Notes: a model not told the origin generated them from the letters alone. A stretch of 64,000 bases of DNA from Clostridium septicum (GCF_003606265.1 NZ_CP023671.1:2852001-2916000), one strand, 5' to 3'; shown: positions 17,363 through 25,794, counted from the first letter of the stretch. Program-made: numbers and translations.

Positions 17363-18160
17363 ATGAAACATTTCTTAAGTTTTGGTGGAGGAGTAAACAG
17401 TGTAGCTTTATACCTTTATATGATAGAACAAGGGATAGAGTTTGAAGCCGTATTTAGTAATCATGGAGCTGATCACCCAGACACTTATAGATATATGGAT
17501 TACTTTAATAAAGAGGTCATAAAGAGAGGGTGGAAACCAGTAACAATAGTTGAAGGTAATGTTAAAGAAAGAAATATGAATAAAGGATTAGATTTATTCC
17601 ATTATTGTTTAGAGAAGAGTGTAGTACCTTCAAGAATGCTTAGATGGTGTACTGAAAAGTTTAAAATAATACCAACCAATTTGTATATTAATTCTAAATT
17701 AGAGGGTGGAGAAGATGAAAAGTGTTATATGCATTTAGGGATAGCATATGATGAAGCGAATAGAGCAAGACCACCACAAAATCCGCCTAAGTATTTAGCT
17801 AATAAAATATTTAAGTATTTATTTGTTGAAGATGGGATCACTAGAAAAGAAAATATTGAAATAATTGAAAGACATGGTTTTAAAGTTCCTAGGAAATCTG
17901 GTTGTTATTTCTGTCCTTATGCAAAAAAAGCTGAGTTTATAGAGTTATATAGAAATGATCCATGTTTATATGAGAAGGCTAGAGCTTTAGAGCATAAAGT
18001 AAATGAAAAAAGAGTATCAGATAATAAAAAGCCACTATATATAAGTTCAAAACCTATAGAGGTAATAGTTGGAGAAGGACAAATTGAAATGTTTTTTGAT
18101 GATTATGGATTATTAGATCACATAGGAGAAAGAGAAAGGCCTTGTAATTGTGGGTTATAA
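17363..18160 (+). CDS. Phage PAPS reductase/PP-loop ATPase-family protein
   Basis: A 265-aa protein of the phosphoadenosine-phosphosulfate reductase superfamily. The PP-loop SFGGGVNSVALYLY lies at residues 6-19; further family motifs are HPDTYRYMDYF and RMLRWCTEKFK. Cysteines in CYFCPYAKKAEF and the terminal CNCGL could hold a metal or FeS cluster, as in DndC- and TtuA-like relatives. Family members adenylate a substrate for sulfur transfer. In a phage it could modify DNA, tRNA or a metabolite; none is shown here. No Dnd partner genes are adjacent. Confidence 0.8.
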   Translation: MKHFLSFGGGVNSVALYLYMIEQGIEFEAVFSNHGADHPDTYRYMDYFNKEVIKRGWKPVTIVEGNVKERNMNKGLDLFHYCLEKSVVPSRMLRWCTEKFKIIPTNLYINSKLEGGEDEKCYMHLGIAYDEANRARPPQNPPKYLANKIFKYLFVEDGITRKENIEIIERHGFKVPRKSGCYFCPYAKKAEFIELYRNDPCLYEKARALEHKVNEKRVSDNKKPLYISSKPIEVIVGEGQIEMFFDDYGLLDHIGERERPCNCGL

Positions 18161-18194
18161 GTTTTTTATATTTAGTAAATATGTTCTTTAAAAA

Positions 18195-18805
18195 TTGAAT
18201 AATACGGTATTTTTGAAAAATGTATAATTATGTTACAATATAAACTAACTAAGATAAAACTAATGTATGTATAATAATTTTTAATAGATTAAGTTGGAGG
18301 AGTATAAATTGAAAAATAAATCGAAATTTATAGTTAGTTTAATAGTTGGGATACTTTTACTTTCATTAGGGTATAATTTTTATCAACAAAATAAGATAAA
18401 TAATTATAAGAAAGAATTAACCCAAACGGTAAGAGATAATATACAAAATTTTGCTGGTTATGGCGGAAATATAGATAATGAAACAGTTTATGCCGAACAA
18501 TATGCAAGTATAATAGCCGCTCGAGAATCATATTTTGCGTTAAGTGACGAGAATGGAATCCCAAATGATGAATGGGCATATAGTTTGCCAAGATTGTTTA
18601 TTGAAATAAATAGAGTTATGCTTAATGACAAAGAAAAATTTAAAGAAGTATTTCAAAATGAAAATGCTTCAGAATTAATGTTTAAAATATCAGATAATTT
18701 TGATGATAAAGAATCTATAAATAAAGTCTATAGTTTATTGACTAATTAACTGACTATATTAAAATATTAGGAATATAAAATTATTTAAAATGCCGTATTA
18801 TTCAA
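18195..18805. repeat. 611-bp unit flanked by inverted repeats
   Basis: TTGAATAATACGG at 18195-18207 is repeated in perfect inverse as CCGTATTATTCAA at 18793-18805. Allowing one mismatch the arms extend to 19 bp. The unit holds exactly one gene and its leader. No target-site duplication is visible. It may be a captured cassette or two related terminators facing each other. Confidence 0.6.
18309..18749 (+). CDS. Membrane-anchored hypothetical protein inside an inverted-repeat unit
   Basis: The start is TTG 18309: GGAGG at 18296-18300 sits eight bases before it, better than the TTG at 18294 that overlaps the RBS. The 146-aa product has a basic N-terminus and one transmembrane segment (about residues 7-23, FIVSLIVGILLLSLGY). 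The rest is a helical domain presumably outside the membrane. It lies in a region with longer spacers than the rest of the early operon and ends before a strong terminator, as moron genes do. Its role is unknown; a host-surface effect in the lysogen is possible. Confidence 0.65.
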   Translation: MKNKSKFIVSLIVGILLLSLGYNFYQQNKINNYKKELTQTVRDNIQNFAGYGGNIDNETVYAEQYASIIAARESYFALSDENGIPNDEWAYSLPRLFIEINRVMLNDKEKFKEVFQNENASELMFKISDNFDDKESINKVYSLLTN

Positions 18806-18827
18806 AGAAATATGCGGCGTTTTTTTA
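18792..18827 (+). terminator. Intrinsic terminator after the membrane protein gene
   Basis: GCCGTAT pairs with ATGCGGC, with a G-U wobble, and is followed by seven T residues. The 5' half overlaps the right arm of the flanking inverted repeat. Confidence 0.75.
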
Positions 18828-18869
18828 GTATGCAATTAAAAAATATGAAAAATAGATGGAGGTAGGAAA

Positions 18870-19244
18870 ATGAGTAAGTGGACTTATGAGTTAAATATAA
18901 ATAGTGAGATATGGAGAGGTGGCGTTTGTGATAGTAGAGAAGAAGCTATAGAGGAAGCATCTAAAGAAGCCTTAATTGATGATATTAAGAAATTTAAAAT
19001 AGGAATAATTGAAGATGTACCAAACTTTGGAGTAGATGTTGATAGGGTTATAGAAGACATACAAAATACTATGTATGAAGAAGTTGGAGAAGTAGCAGAG
19101 GATTATTTAGTTTATGCATCTACAGAAGAATTATTAGAATTAGAGAAGGATCTTAATGATGTGTTTTACAAGTGGCAAGAGAAGTATAACTATAAACCAA
19201 CATTTTACACAATCATTAGTGAGGAAATAATAGAAATCGATTAG
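18870..19244 (+). CDS. Hypothetical acidic phage protein (124 aa)
   Basis: ATG 18870 with GGAGGTAGG upstream. Strongly acidic and helical, beginning MSKWTYELNINSEIWRGGVC. No recognised domain, though the N-terminal strand-turn-strand followed by EEAIEEASKEA recurs in small phage early proteins. Confidence 0.55.
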   Translation: MSKWTYELNINSEIWRGGVCDSREEAIEEASKEALIDDIKKFKIGIIEDVPNFGVDVDRVIEDIQNTMYEEVGEVAEDYLVYASTEELLELEKDLNDVFYKWQEKYNYKPTFYTIISEEIIEID

Positions 19245-19259
19245 ATAATTTAAATATAG

Positions 19260-19303
19260 GAGAATAGAAGCGATTTAAGTAACAGTAATATGCTTCTATT
19301 CTC
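19260..19303 (+). repeat. 12-bp perfect hairpin between two small genes
   Basis: GAGAATAGAAGC at 19260-19271 pairs perfectly with GCTTCTATTCTC at 19292-19303 around a 20-nt loop. No T-run follows, so it is not a standard terminator; it may protect or process the mRNA or be a protein site. Confidence 0.65.
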
Positions 19304-19336
19304 ATAAGAAAATCAATATCAATAAGGAGGCGAAAG

Positions 19337-19765
19337 ATGGAATTCACAACAATAGAACAATTTAGAGAGCAACCTATAGAAGTACAAAAAATATTTTTAG
19401 ATTGGTGGGAATGTGATTACGGAGATTTATATTATTATAATGAAGACCCACATGAATATAAAGATGTAGAGATAATAGATAATAACTTAGAATGCGATTT
19501 AAATGGAGATTTTGATTACTTTAAAAGTATAGGACCAATTCCGCTATTTACAGAAGGACAATTAAGAAAATTTATAGAGGATAAAACCAATGGTAAAGTA
19601 GAAAGTTATTATGCCTGGGATTACTATACTATAGCAATTAGAGATACAGGATGCGGAGGAGATGACCCACAATATGATACAGAGGAAACTAATTTACTCC
19701 AAGTCTATTGGAAAGTGGCTTGTATTATAGCTGAAGAGAAGGTTCAAGTAAGTGAGTATCAGTAA
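19337..19765 (+). CDS. Hypothetical acidic phage protein (142 aa)
   Basis: Starts at ATG with AAGGAGG seven bases before it. Very acidic and aromatic (WWECDYGDLYYYNEDPHEY). A probable small soluble protein of unknown function. Its start lies 33 bp after the 12-bp hairpin. Confidence 0.55.
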   Translation: MEFTTIEQFREQPIEVQKIFLDWWECDYGDLYYYNEDPHEYKDVEIIDNNLECDLNGDFDYFKSIGPIPLFTEGQLRKFIEDKTNGKVESYYAWDYYTIAIRDTGCGGDDPQYDTEETNLLQVYWKVACIIAEEKVQVSEYQ

Positions 19766-19775
19766 GGAGAAAACG

Positions 19776-19970
19776 ATGAATAAATGTATGTATTGCAATA
19801 ATCAAGTTTTTGTTAGAAATCAATATTATTGCACCAGGTACAAAAAGAAGATATATAACAATGGAACAAAGTTAATACCATTAGATTTATGCAGTTTAAA
19901 AAGCCAAAACTCTAATTTATATGAGTTCAAAACAAAGAGTAATGGTGGAATATTAGTAAGGATAGGTTAA
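19776..19970 (+). CDS. Small zinc-ribbon-like phage protein (64 aa)
   Basis: The start ATG 19776 is chosen because AAGGAG ends eight bases before it; an upstream in-frame start would overlap the previous gene. The product begins MNKCMYCNNQVFVRNQYYC, with Cys4, Cys7 and further Cys as in zinc ribbons. Unknown function. Confidence 0.6.
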   Translation: MNKCMYCNNQVFVRNQYYCTRYKKKIYNNGTKLIPLDLCSLKSQNSNLYEFKTKSNGGILVRIG

Positions 19971-19977
19971 ATTAAAT

Positions 19978-20145
19978 ATGAAGACTATTAATAAAATATG
20001 TTGCAAATGCAATAGTGATAAAATAGATGCATTTTCAATAAAGAAAATTATTGCAAATAATAAGAAATATGAAAAAATCAATATAACTTATATATGCCAA
20101 GATTGTGGAAATATGGATTTAGAGATAATTACAATAATACATTAA
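19978..20145 (+). CDS. Small four-cysteine phage protein (55 aa)
   Basis: Open frame from ATG 19978 to TAA 20143-20145. CCKC at residues 8-11 and CQDC at about 40-43 form a likely zinc ribbon. The RBS is poor, so translation may depend on the upstream gene seven bases away. Unknown function. Confidence 0.5.
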   Translation: MKTINKICCKCNSDKIDAFSIKKIIANNKKYEKINITYICQDCGNMDLEIITIIH

Positions 20146-20165
20146 TAAATATTAAGGGGTTAGTT

Positions 20166-20624
20166 ATGAACATTAGAAATTTATTAGAAATGCAGAAAGA
20201 ATTGGATATAGCAATATTTAAGAAAAGTGATATAGATGTATACCCAACTAGAAAGATAGAGTTAGCTCTAAGAGTAGAGCTAGGGGAATTAGCACAGGAA
20301 TTTAAAGAGTTTAAGTATTGGAAGAAAACCAAAGGAGAAGTTAATAGAGAAAAAATGTTAGAGGAATGGGCAGATGTTTTTCATTTTGCTTTAAGTCTAG
20401 AAAATGAAGAAGGAAATAGCTTTATAGATAGAGCAGAAGAAATAGCCCATAGACTTAATAGTGATTATACAGTTTACCACTTATTTCAGATGTGCTTTAA
20501 AGATCCTACAGTTCCAAGGATTATAGCATTAGGATTAAATTTAGGTTTCACATTTAAAGAAATGGAACAAGCATATAGATATAAAAATAAGATTAATTGG
20601 GATAGAGTTAATGGAGGATATTAA
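20166..20624 (+). CDS. Dimeric dUTP diphosphatase (MazG-like fold)
   Basis: A 152-aa all-alpha dUTPase_2 protein. The start ATG 20166 follows AAGGGG. Metal ligands are seen in RVELGELAQEFKEFKYW (ExxE) and EKMLEEWADVFHFALS (ExxxD). The enzyme hydrolyses dUTP to dUMP, keeping uracil out of phage DNA. It overlaps the next gene by one base. Confidence 0.88.
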   Translation: MNIRNLLEMQKELDIAIFKKSDIDVYPTRKIELALRVELGELAQEFKEFKYWKKTKGEVNREKMLEEWADVFHFALSLENEEGNSFIDRAEEIAHRLNSDYTVYHLFQMCFKDPTVPRIIALGLNLGFTFKEMEQAYRYKNKINWDRVNGGY

Positions 20625-20881
20625 TGAAAGTAAATATGGGAGACTATTTAATAGAAACAGATGAAAGGCAGTTTATAGTAAAAGTCAAGAAAATAGTAGA
20701 AGATAGTAAGTTAACCAAGAAAGAAAATCTAGGCAAAGAATACTGGCAACCAATAGCTTATTGTACAAGCTTTGAATCTGCTTTGAAATTCGTTCCACAG
20801 CAGGTTTTAAGAAGTAATCATGACATATTGGTTATTAAAGATAAATTAGAGCAAATAGAAAACTTTATAAAACAATTGTAA
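20624..20881 (+). CDS. Hypothetical phage protein, DUF5405-like (85 aa)
   Basis: Starts within the stop codon of the dUTPase gene (TAATG). The sequence pattern MGDYLIETDERQFIVKVKKIVED then ESALKFVPQQVLRSN resembles the DUF5405 family of Firmicutes phage proteins, as I recall it. Function unknown. Confidence 0.6.
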   Translation: MKVNMGDYLIETDERQFIVKVKKIVEDSKLTKKENLGKEYWQPIAYCTSFESALKFVPQQVLRSNHDILVIKDKLEQIENFIKQL

Positions 20882-20893
20882 AAAATAAAAAAG

Positions 20894-21169
20894 GTTACAA
20901 GAGTTACAAGTTTTCAAAAAAAAGTAACCAAAAGTGTAACCACAAGAAATGACAGTATATCTAGCCTGAGACTATATATATATATAATAGTTACAAAGTT
21001 ACATAAATATATATATATATATAAGAAAAAAATATATATATTATATATTCTCTATATATACATATAAATTTAAAAAAAGTGTAACTTTGTAACCAATGTT
21101 CCAAAGCTAGTAATATCAACGGTTTGAAGTGGTTACTATTAAAAAAATAAATGTAACATGAAGTGTAAC
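20894..21169. repeat. Repeat-rich non-coding region with GTTAC/GTAAC motifs (candidate origin or control region)
   Basis: About 320 bp between genes carry eleven GTTAC or GTAAC motifs, at 20894, 20903, 20924, 20936, 20990, 20998, 21081, 21089, 21132, 21153 and 21165. GTTACAAAGTTACA at 20990-21003 is the exact reverse complement of 21080-21093. Between these arms is a 76-bp stretch of nearly pure A+T with alternating TA runs. Iteron-like repeats around an easily melted core suggest a replication origin or an operator array. There is no gene of note here. Confidence 0.55.
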
Positions 21170-21201
21170 ATAATATAAAAAATTAGAAGGAGTAAAGTAC
21201 C

Positions 21202-21351
21202 GTGAGAGTAGACTGGGACAAGGTTTGGAGAGATAGAATAAAAGAAATAGATAAGCAAATTAAAAAATGTATTTTTAATAAAAAATGGACAGAAAAAGCA
21301 AAATTAGAGTCAGAAAAGGCTAATTTATTAGAAAAAATCAATAAAAATTGA
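21202..21351 (+). CDS. Hypothetical small coiled-coil phage protein (49 aa)
   Basis: Open frame from GTG 21202 (AGAAGGAG upstream) to TGA 21349-21351. Basic helical product beginning MRVDWDKVWRDRIKEIDKQ. Its position directly before the late activator suggests co-transcription. Unknown function. Confidence 0.5.
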   Translation: MRVDWDKVWRDRIKEIDKQIKKCIFNKKWTEKAKLESEKANLLEKINKN

Positions 21352-21402
21352 CTAAAAAGCATAATAAAAAAATTAGAAATGAAACAAAAGAGGTGAATAA
21401 TC

Positions 21403-21837
21403 TTGAGTTTATATAAAAAAACAGAGGCTATGTTATACAACTTTAATAAAACTAAAGCTGAAATTAGAAATATAGAATTAGATTTAGAACTTTTAAAAAG
21501 TCAATATGAAGGTGTTGGTGCAATAGTATATGAAGAAAGAACTGGATCTACTAATAAGTTTAATTCAAGTGTAGAGAATGAAGTCGTAATTAGAGAAAAG
21601 AGAATAAAAAAATTAGAAAATATGAAAAAGCTTAAAGAAGTTGAAATTATGAAGATAGAAAATTCATTAACTGATTTAACAAATAGAGAAAAGAATCTTA
21701 TTCAAATGAGATACTTTAATAAAGAGAATAATAGAATGATAGCTGCTAAGTTAGATTTAACTGAAGAATATGTATCAGAATTGAAAAGAATTATAGTAAA
21801 TAAGATATCAAATATATTATTCTTAAACTTTGTTTAA
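21403..21837 (+). CDS. RinA/ArpU-like late gene activator
   Basis: A 144-aa protein starting at TTG 21403 (AAGAGGTG upstream). The N-terminal two thirds form a long coiled coil. Residues 96-135 (LTNREKNLIQMRYFNKENNR then AAKLDLTEEYVSELKRI) resemble sigma-70 region 4 helix-turn-helix, as in RinA/ArpU regulators. Such proteins switch on the packaging and structural genes, and terminase genes follow. Two overlapping dyads at its 3' end may be its binding sites. Confidence 0.78.
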   Translation: MSLYKKTEAMLYNFNKTKAEIRNIELDLELLKSQYEGVGAIVYEERTGSTNKFNSSVENEVVIREKRIKKLENMKKLKEVEIMKIENSLTDLTNREKNLIQMRYFNKENNRMIAAKLDLTEEYVSELKRIIVNKISNILFLNFV

Positions 21838-21848
21838 ACTTTGTTTAA
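21823..21848. promoter_or_regulatory. Tandem overlapping dyads upstream of the late operon
   Basis: TTAAAC-TTT-GTTTAA occurs at 21823-21837 and again at 21834-21848, 11 bp apart, so both copies face the same side of the helix. They overlap the activator stop codon. A role as late-activator sites is inferred. Confidence 0.5.
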
Positions 21849-21910
21849 GACTGGTTTAAATATTAAGGTTTTAAACGTGTTATTATAGTATTATAGAAAT
21901 TGTTAGTTAG

Positions 21911-21961
21911 GACATTTGTAGAAGCTAATTAGAGAAGATTTAGCCTATACAAGTGTCTTTT
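21911..21961 (+). terminator. Hairpin before the terminase genes
   Basis: GACATTTGTA at 21911-21920 pairs with TACAAGTGTC at 21948-21957 (one G-U pair), with an inner GCTAA/TTAGC stem and a short T-run. It would separate early from late transcription unless antiterminated. Confidence 0.6.
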
Positions 21962-21992
21962 ATTATGTGTATATATCAGAGGGGGTGTGTAG

Positions 21993-22442
21993 ATGGCTAA
22001 AGAGCTCTTAAAGAATAAACAGGAAATAGTAACAAGAGAACAAATACAAATGATTACTATGCTTATAGAGGGCGAGAATATAACGGATATCGCTAAGACT
22101 ATAGGTGTTACTAGAAATACTATTTATGCTTGGATGGGTAAGCCTACTGTCAAGGCAGAGCTGGACAGGCGTAAGCGAGGGATAATTAACCAGGGAAATG
22201 CTTACATTTTGAAAGATTTAACCACATTTATTTCAAATATAAAAGAATTAGCTAATGATAAAAGCGATAAAAGAGTATGTTTAGCTGCAAATCAATATCT
22301 AATAGATAGGATTTTAGGAAGAACTTCCCAAGTAATAGACACTGGAAACTCGGGAAATAGTGAGAATGATGGGCAAATTAATGAAGTTGAAGCAGTTGTT
22401 GAAAGGATAAAACTGAAATTAAAAGGCGGTAATAATGCTTGA
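21993..22442 (+). CDS. terS: Terminase small subunit
   Basis: A 149-aa protein with an N-terminal helix-turn-helix (ITDIAKTIGVTRNTIYAWMG, residues 30-49) of the phBC6A51 type and a helical oligomerisation region. The acidic C-terminus may contact the large subunit. It recognises phage DNA for packaging. GGGGGTGTG precedes the ATG. The large-subunit gene follows after 240 bp instead of the usual direct overlap, which is unusual. Confidence 0.85.
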   Translation: MAKELLKNKQEIVTREQIQMITMLIEGENITDIAKTIGVTRNTIYAWMGKPTVKAELDRRKRGIINQGNAYILKDLTTFISNIKELANDKSDKRVCLAANQYLIDRILGRTSQVIDTGNSGNSENDGQINEVEAVVERIKLKLKGGNNA

Positions 22443-22682
22443 AGACCTTGATATAACTAGCTTTAGTATATATATAATAATTTAATTTACGAACTTCGCT
22501 AAATTAAGTTTTAGCGAAAAAAATAAAAAGCAAAAGCGAAATTGTTATATAATTAAGTATTTAATTACTATTATGCATAAATAAATATGGGGGTAGGTTC
22601 TAAAATACAATATTTGGAATACTGTGGCTACCAGTTCCACACTTTTTCTAACAAATTTTAAAAACCAGGAGGTGGTGATAAA
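22443..22682. other. Non-coding gap between terminase genes with a 9-bp hairpin
   Basis: This 240-bp stretch has no convincing gene. TTCGCTAAA at 22495-22503 pairs perfectly with TTTAGCGAA at 22510-22518 and is followed by an A-run, so as a terminator it would act on the minus strand. Terminase junctions often hold packaging sites or homing elements; neither can be proven here. Confidence 0.4.
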
Positions 22683-24449
22683 GTGGGATTGCCTTTAGAA
22701 TTCGATAGTGATAATGAAAGAAATGAATTCTTACTTTATCACTATCTTAATAAGACTTTTCTAGAAGCTGGCTTAAATGATAAAGAGGCAGAGGAAAGAA
22801 CAGATGAAATGTTTATAGAAAACTCTAGCAATTTATTTGGATTCCATGGATTAGCATGGCAATTAGGTAAATTTAATCTAGAGTTTTTTTGTTTGTATTT
22901 TTTACAAGACATCTATTATCCAAAAGATGATAATGCAGCAGCACCTCATGCAAAGGTTCATGAAGATTTATGGAAAGATATTCAGGAAGCTATTATAGGA
23001 GAAGGTCACAATCAATTAGGTAGAATATTGCCAAGAGGTACAGGTAAATCAGTTTTTGGAAATACCGGACCGGTTATATGGGTTCATGCTTATGGCCATA
23101 TAAAATATACATTGATATGTTCTGATATAGGATCTACTGCTGAAAAGTTTATTGCAGATATTAAAAATCAATTTTTAGAAAATGAACTATTAAAGAATTC
23201 ATTTGGAGTTTTATTAGATGATAGAGATAAGAGTTTTAAATGTAATACTTCAGAATTAGAATTAACTAATTTTTCTAAGATAGAAGCAATACCTTCAGCT
23301 TCACCTATGAGAGGTAGAAAGTATAGAAATAGAAGGCCTGAACTTATAATTCTAGATGATTATCAATCAGAATCAGATGTTAAAACTCATGAAGCTAGAG
23401 AAGGAAAGTGGAAGAGATTTAGTGAAGATGTTAAATTTGCTATTCAAAAGCCACTTTATAGAAAAGGAAAGCTAGTTAAAAAAGGTACTGTGATGATAGC
23501 ACTAGGCACATTACAACATAAAGAATGTTTTTATAGTAGATTGATGAATCAGCCAACATGGAAATTTGAAAATGAAAAAGGTGTTCTTATAGATAATGTT
23601 GATAAGTTCTTTAATGAAGGACTTTGGTTGAATTTTAAAGAGATTCTATTTAATTCTAAAAAATATGGAAGTGCATCATTAGATTATGCTAAGGAGTTTT
23701 ATTATCAACACCAAGATGAAATGCAATATCCTTTGTTATGGCAAGAGTTTTGGGATTGTCTTGATATGGCCATTCAATATTACGAAAATCCATCATCCTT
23801 TAAACAAGAAGTTCAAGGAGATGTAGACAGTATAGGAGAAAAATGGTTTAAAACTGTTGCTACTGAAAAAAGAGAAGAAATAGAAAGACATGATTTTATA
23901 AAAACTATGTTATTAGTGGATCCAGCAGCAACTAATAATAAAAAATCTGACTATAGTGCTTTTTTGGTAGGATCTAAAGCTGATAATAATTTAAAATATG
24001 CGAGAAAAGCTGAACTTGCAAGGATTAATGCAAGAACAGATTTTGATAAGTACGTGGACCATATGATTGAGTTGATAAAAGAATATATAGATATAACTCA
24101 TGTTTATATAGAGAAGAACACATTTAATGGAGCAGATGCTAATTTATTAGAAAATAAAATCAAAGCTGACTTAACTTTAAGAGGCAGAGACATAGAAATA
24201 ATAAATGAAGCTCAAAGAAAAAATAAGGATGATAAAATTTCTACTATTATTCCTTATATGAATAAAGGTCAAATTATATTTGCTGAAGAAGATGATGAAT
24301 TTATAAGTCAAATTTTAGATTTTAGAGGGCAAAAATTCTCTATTCATGATGATGCGCCAGATATTGCATCTGAATTTAATAATCGGATTGATAATATAGA
24401 AATTGTTGAAGCAGTTGAAATACTAGATAGACGATCCTTTGGGTTGTAG
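22683..24449 (+). CDS. terL: Terminase large subunit
   Basis: A 588-aa packaging motor starting at GTG 22683 with GGAGGTGG upstream. The ATPase domain shows a Walker A-like LPRGTGKS near residues 116-123 and Walker B ELIILDDYQSE near 220. The RNase H-like nuclease domain begins at about residue 410 with MLLVDPAATNNKKSDYSA; other acidic residues are in YIEKNTFNG and HDDAPDIASEF. It cleaves concatemeric DNA and pumps it into the prohead. Confidence 0.93.
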   Translation: MGLPLEFDSDNERNEFLLYHYLNKTFLEAGLNDKEAEERTDEMFIENSSNLFGFHGLAWQLGKFNLEFFCLYFLQDIYYPKDDNAAAPHAKVHEDLWKDIQEAIIGEGHNQLGRILPRGTGKSVFGNTGPVIWVHAYGHIKYTLICSDIGSTAEKFIADIKNQFLENELLKNSFGVLLDDRDKSFKCNTSELELTNFSKIEAIPSASPMRGRKYRNRRPELIILDDYQSESDVKTHEAREGKWKRFSEDVKFAIQKPLYRKGKLVKKGTVMIALGTLQHKECFYSRLMNQPTWKFENEKGVLIDNVDKFFNEGLWLNFKEILFNSKKYGSASLDYAKEFYYQHQDEMQYPLLWQEFWDCLDMAIQYYENPSSFKQEVQGDVDSIGEKWFKTVATEKREEIERHDFIKTMLLVDPAATNNKKSDYSAFLVGSKADNNLKYARKAELARINARTDFDKYVDHMIELIKEYIDITHVYIEKNTFNGADANLLENKIKADLTLRGRDIEIINEAQRKNKDDKISTIIPYMNKGQIIFAEEDDEFISQILDFRGQKFSIHDDAPDIASEFNNRIDNIEIVEAVEILDRRSFGL

Positions 24450-24460
24450 GAGGTGAAATA

Positions 24461-25792
24461 TTGAATTTAAATAAGTTGATAAATAAATTGTTTAAAAAAG
24501 AATTTGGATTAGATTTGCATAATTATGAACATTTAGAGTTAGTTAAAAAGGCTTATGGTAGTTATCATGTATTTAGAAATATTTATGAAAAGATGTATCG
24601 TTATTATAAGGGTGATACAGATGCTATCAGAAAATATCTTTTTGTTACAGATAGATCAAATTTAAAAGTAAATGTTAACTACATTAAGAAATTTATAAAA
24701 GAAGAAGTTGCTTATACATTAGGAAATGATATAACTTATGAATCAAGGACAGATGATACAAATATAGTAAAAGATATAGAATATTATACAGCTCATTGGG
24801 ATGAACTTCATGATACTGATTTAATGAAATATTTATTAATATTTACGGAAGTCTATGAACTTTATTATATAGATAAGAAAGCAGATTTTTGTAGTAAAAT
24901 TATAAAACCTAGTGATGGATATGCATATAAGGATAGCTCTTCAGGAAAGGTTTTATTCTTTATTCATACATTTAAAAATGATTTTGAACAACATAATAAT
25001 ATTGATGTTTATACGGAGAATTATATATATCATTTTAATGATAAATTTGAAGAAATAGCATCACCAAGTAAAAATTTATTTAAAGAAGTGCCTGTTAGTA
25101 TTGGAATTTTAAGTTATGAAAAAGAAAGTGATAGTTTATATAAGGATATTAAGGGTCTTCAAGATGCTTTTGAGACAAATTTAAGTGATGTTGGTAATGA
25201 AATAAGTGATTTTAGGAATGCTTATTTAAAATTTATTGGATGTAAAATTGATAATGATGATGTTCCTAAAATGAAGAGATTGGGAGTGTTACAACTTCCA
25301 GGTAAAGGTGCTAGTGCAGATTGGTTAATCAAAAATATAAATGATACATTTATTCAGAATACTTTAGATAGATATCATGATACTATGTACGAAATAGCTT
25401 GTCATATAAACCATAATGAAAAATTGCAAAGTAATTTATCAGGTATAACTTTAAGATCTAGACTTATTGTTTTGGAAAACAAGTGTAATCTTCAAATTAA
25501 GGCACATAGGAATATTGTTAAAAATAGATTAAGATTTTTATTTATATATTTGGATTTGAAGAAAAATAAAATTTATGATTATAAAGATATTAAAGCTCTT
25601 TATACTCCAAATATTCCTTCAGATGATTTAGCAACTGCTCAAATGCTTAGTCAGGTGCCTGATGGGATAATTTCTAAAGATACTGCTAGAGGTAGATTTA
25701 GTTTCATTAATAATAAAGTAGTTGAAGCTGAAAAGGTAAAAAAAGAGCAAGAAGAAGAATTTGCAATAGATTTAAATAATCTAGGTGATTGA
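24461..25792 (+). CDS. Portal protein (SPP1 gp6-like)
   Basis: A 443-aa protein starting at TTG 24461 with AGGAGGTG upstream. Size, position after terL and the pattern YYKGDTDAIRK, NYIKKFIKEEVAYTLGND and KGLQDAFETNLSDVGNEI fit the SPP1-type portal family. The dodecameric portal sits at one capsid vertex and passes DNA. It ends immediately before the MuF gene. Confidence 0.88.
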   Translation: MNLNKLINKLFKKEFGLDLHNYEHLELVKKAYGSYHVFRNIYEKMYRYYKGDTDAIRKYLFVTDRSNLKVNVNYIKKFIKEEVAYTLGNDITYESRTDDTNIVKDIEYYTAHWDELHDTDLMKYLLIFTEVYELYYIDKKADFCSKIIKPSDGYAYKDSSSGKVLFFIHTFKNDFEQHNNIDVYTENYIYHFNDKFEEIASPSKNLFKEVPVSIGILSYEKESDSLYKDIKGLQDAFETNLSDVGNEISDFRNAYLKFIGCKIDNDDVPKMKRLGVLQLPGKGASADWLIKNINDTFIQNTLDRYHDTMYEIACHINHNEKLQSNLSGITLRSRLIVLENKCNLQIKAHRNIVKNRLRFLFIYLDLKKNKIYDYKDIKALYTPNIPSDDLATAQMLSQVPDGIISKDTARGRFSFINNKVVEAEKVKKEQEEEFAIDLNNLGD

Positions 25793-25794
25793 TA

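Noticed and set aside
18195..18805. An insertion sequence with terminal inverted repeats
   Set aside because: The enclosed gene is a membrane protein with no transposase motif and there is no target duplication.
20881..21183. A CRISPR array in the repeat-rich gap
   Set aside because: Motifs are only five to fourteen bases, unevenly spaced and on both strands; there are no repeat-spacer units and no cas genes in the window.
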